A DNA stretch of 64,000 nucleotides. Source: Pelomyxa schiedti. Its lineage: Eukaryota > Evosea > Pelobiontida > Pelomyxidae. Location: contig JAHLWZ010000838.1 in the NCBI GenBank assembly GCA_020536535.1, positions 23,765 through 87,764 on the forward strand. The letters run 5' to 3'. A program made the translations under genes and the position numbers. The notes beneath the pieces were generated by a model that was not told the DNA's origin, did not search any database, and saw only the letters and a list, made by a program, of their open reading frames with translations. Of the stretch, positions 63,163 through 64,000 are shown piece by piece; positions within the stretch are counted from its first letter, which is position 1; every line of letters starts with the position of its first letter.

Positions 63163-63595
63163 ATGGAAAGTGCAGGATTGAGTTTTTTGGGGCACGCTGG
63201 GTGTGCAGTTCAGGACTGTGTGGCATTTGAAGACTGTTTGTATGTTATGTGTGTAAGTGGTGACAGTTGTTTTGAAAGAAAAGAGCCACCTTTGAAGTTA
63301 TCTGTGTCCAATTCTGCAAGTCGTTGTTTCCTTTTGCTGTCTCTTGAGTCTGATATCCACCGGTAAGCCTCAAGACATTTGGGTCAGTATTCCATGCATG
63401 TGTGGTGCGGTACTACCTGTTGAAGAATACTTGGGCCAAGGTAACGTTTGTCACCACCCTCAGACCACCAAAAGCTTGGGCATGATGTGGAGCAGCACGC
63501 ACACAGTATGCACTCGTACAGACTGTCGAGACGCTTGCGCTGCTCTGGACTCTGTGGAATCTATTGTGTATTGCACAAATGATGATTTTTCATGA
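63163..63595 (+). CDS. Cys-rich hypothetical protein, about 130 residues
   Basis: The ATG at 63163 starts [20 protein letters not shown]. An intron of about 50 bp or less (near 63,320-63,372) joins it to [20 protein letters not shown] and then [20 protein letters not shown], ending NDDFS at TGA 63593-63595. Around twelve cysteines in 130 residues, many in pairs, suggest disulphides or metal binding. No signal peptide is seen. No family is recognised. Confidence 0.45.
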
Positions 63596-63693
63596 GGAAA
63601 AAGGAACTAAAGGTAGCAGAAGGTACCTCTGTTTTCAAAGCTTGTTGTTGGCAGACGCCCCAACCACGGAGTGCAGTGGTAATGGCAATCAAG

Positions 63694-64000
63694 TTATGAC
63701 CGAGCAGTCCCACAATCCCGACACGCGGCGCAGACCTGGCGGCCATAGGACCACCTGGTGCTGGGACGCAGCAGGCCTATCGTCAGCTGCTCAGGTGTAA
63801 GCTCCAGCCACGGCTTGATAGATTTCAAGTGTTTGTAGAATCCGGACATGTCCGTCACCAAATCCTGCGTTGATTACCGCAAATCCCCTCGCGGCAGCTT
63901 CGGCGAAACGACAGCGTGGGGTCGACCGTCTTCTTCACGTGCATCAGCGCGTCCAACAACATCGGCCCCCCGCACTCGTCTGGGTCCACTACGTAGTTGG
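63694..64000 (-). pseudogene. SDHB: Internally deleted SDHB (succinate dehydrogenase iron-sulfur subunit) fragment
   Basis: Reading from the window edge, [18 protein letters not shown] and [15 protein letters not shown] are the start of the SDHB 2Fe-2S domain. Thirteen bases later the sequence resumes at [19 protein letters not shown], which normally follows about 40 residues further on. The missing part holds the rest of the 2Fe-2S cysteines (SCAMN... block). The 13-bp gap starts GTAA and ends CAG, as if the donor of one intron and the acceptor of a later one had been fused by deletion. Beyond KPWLE the frame runs into unrelated residues and a stop, so the 4Fe-4S/3Fe-4S half is missing too. 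It is a pseudogene or an assembly error; the rest of the gene lies outside the window. Confidence 0.7.

Overview
This is nuclear DNA of a unicellular eukaryote. The genes contain many short spliceosomal introns (mostly about 40-55 bp, GT...AG). TAA, TAG and TGA all act as stops. There are two U6 snRNA genes, a eukaryotic tRNA-Leu and a ribosomal protein gene (eL39). Markers of cell type are CEP44 (centriole/basal body), an endosomal-type syntaxin, a lysosomal alpha-mannosidase, MCM2, EDC4 and a Rap1-like telomere protein. Together they suggest a free-living, mitochondriate protist that builds centrioles and has a compact genome. I cannot place it in a named supergroup from this sequence alone.

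Layout. 0.3-6.4 kb (all +): polytopic membrane protein, F-box/LRR protein, nitroreductase, secreted GH76 glycosidase. 6.4-9.7 kb (-): HxxxDG acyltransferase and a secretory or cytosolic HEMVH putative metalloprotease. 9.9-14.3 kb (+): a protein with three ubiquitin-like domains joined to a Trp-rich 11-residue repeat, then a small beta-rich protein. 14.3-19.3 kb (-): GH38 alpha-mannosidase and a Par14/PIN4-type prolyl isomerase. 19.5-28.5 kb: Rap1 (+), syntaxin (-), eL39 (+), EDC4 (+). 28.9-34.3 kb (-): an unidentified coding region, a three-WW/Ras-GTPase fusion and a secreted protein. 34.4-39.7 kb (+): a small inverted-repeat element, MCM2, U6 copy 1, SERF. 40.3-43.5 kb: a pentameric ligand-gated channel (-) and an unknown gene (+), divergent across a perfect 189-bp inverted repeat. 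43.8-50.1 kb: alpha/beta hydrolase (+), divergent kinase (-), TPR protein (-), TAP-like peptidase (-). 50.4-57.6 kb: 5'-nucleotidase (+), CEP44 (+), tRNA-Leu(CAA) (+), S28 peptidase (-), MPPED-type phosphoesterase (+). 57.7-64 kb: a long gene ending in an SF2/SNF2-like helicase (+), U6 copy 2 (-), a Cys-rich ORF (+) and an internally deleted SDHB fragment (-).

The genes do not form one pathway. They read as housekeeping functions (replication, splicing, translation, mRNA decay, trafficking) mixed with digestive secreted or lysosomal hydrolases (GH76, GH38, S28, TAP-like peptidase), which fits a phagotroph. Many neighbours are separated by only 20-120 bp.

The most interesting items are the ubiquitin-like/11-mer Trp-repeat protein, the WW-WW-WW-Ras-CAAX fusion, the perfect palindrome shared by two divergent genes, the intron-containing helicase of possible viral ancestry, and the Rap1 homologue. 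Exon joins were made by eye from GT/AG sites and reading frame. Outer limits are firmer than internal boundaries.
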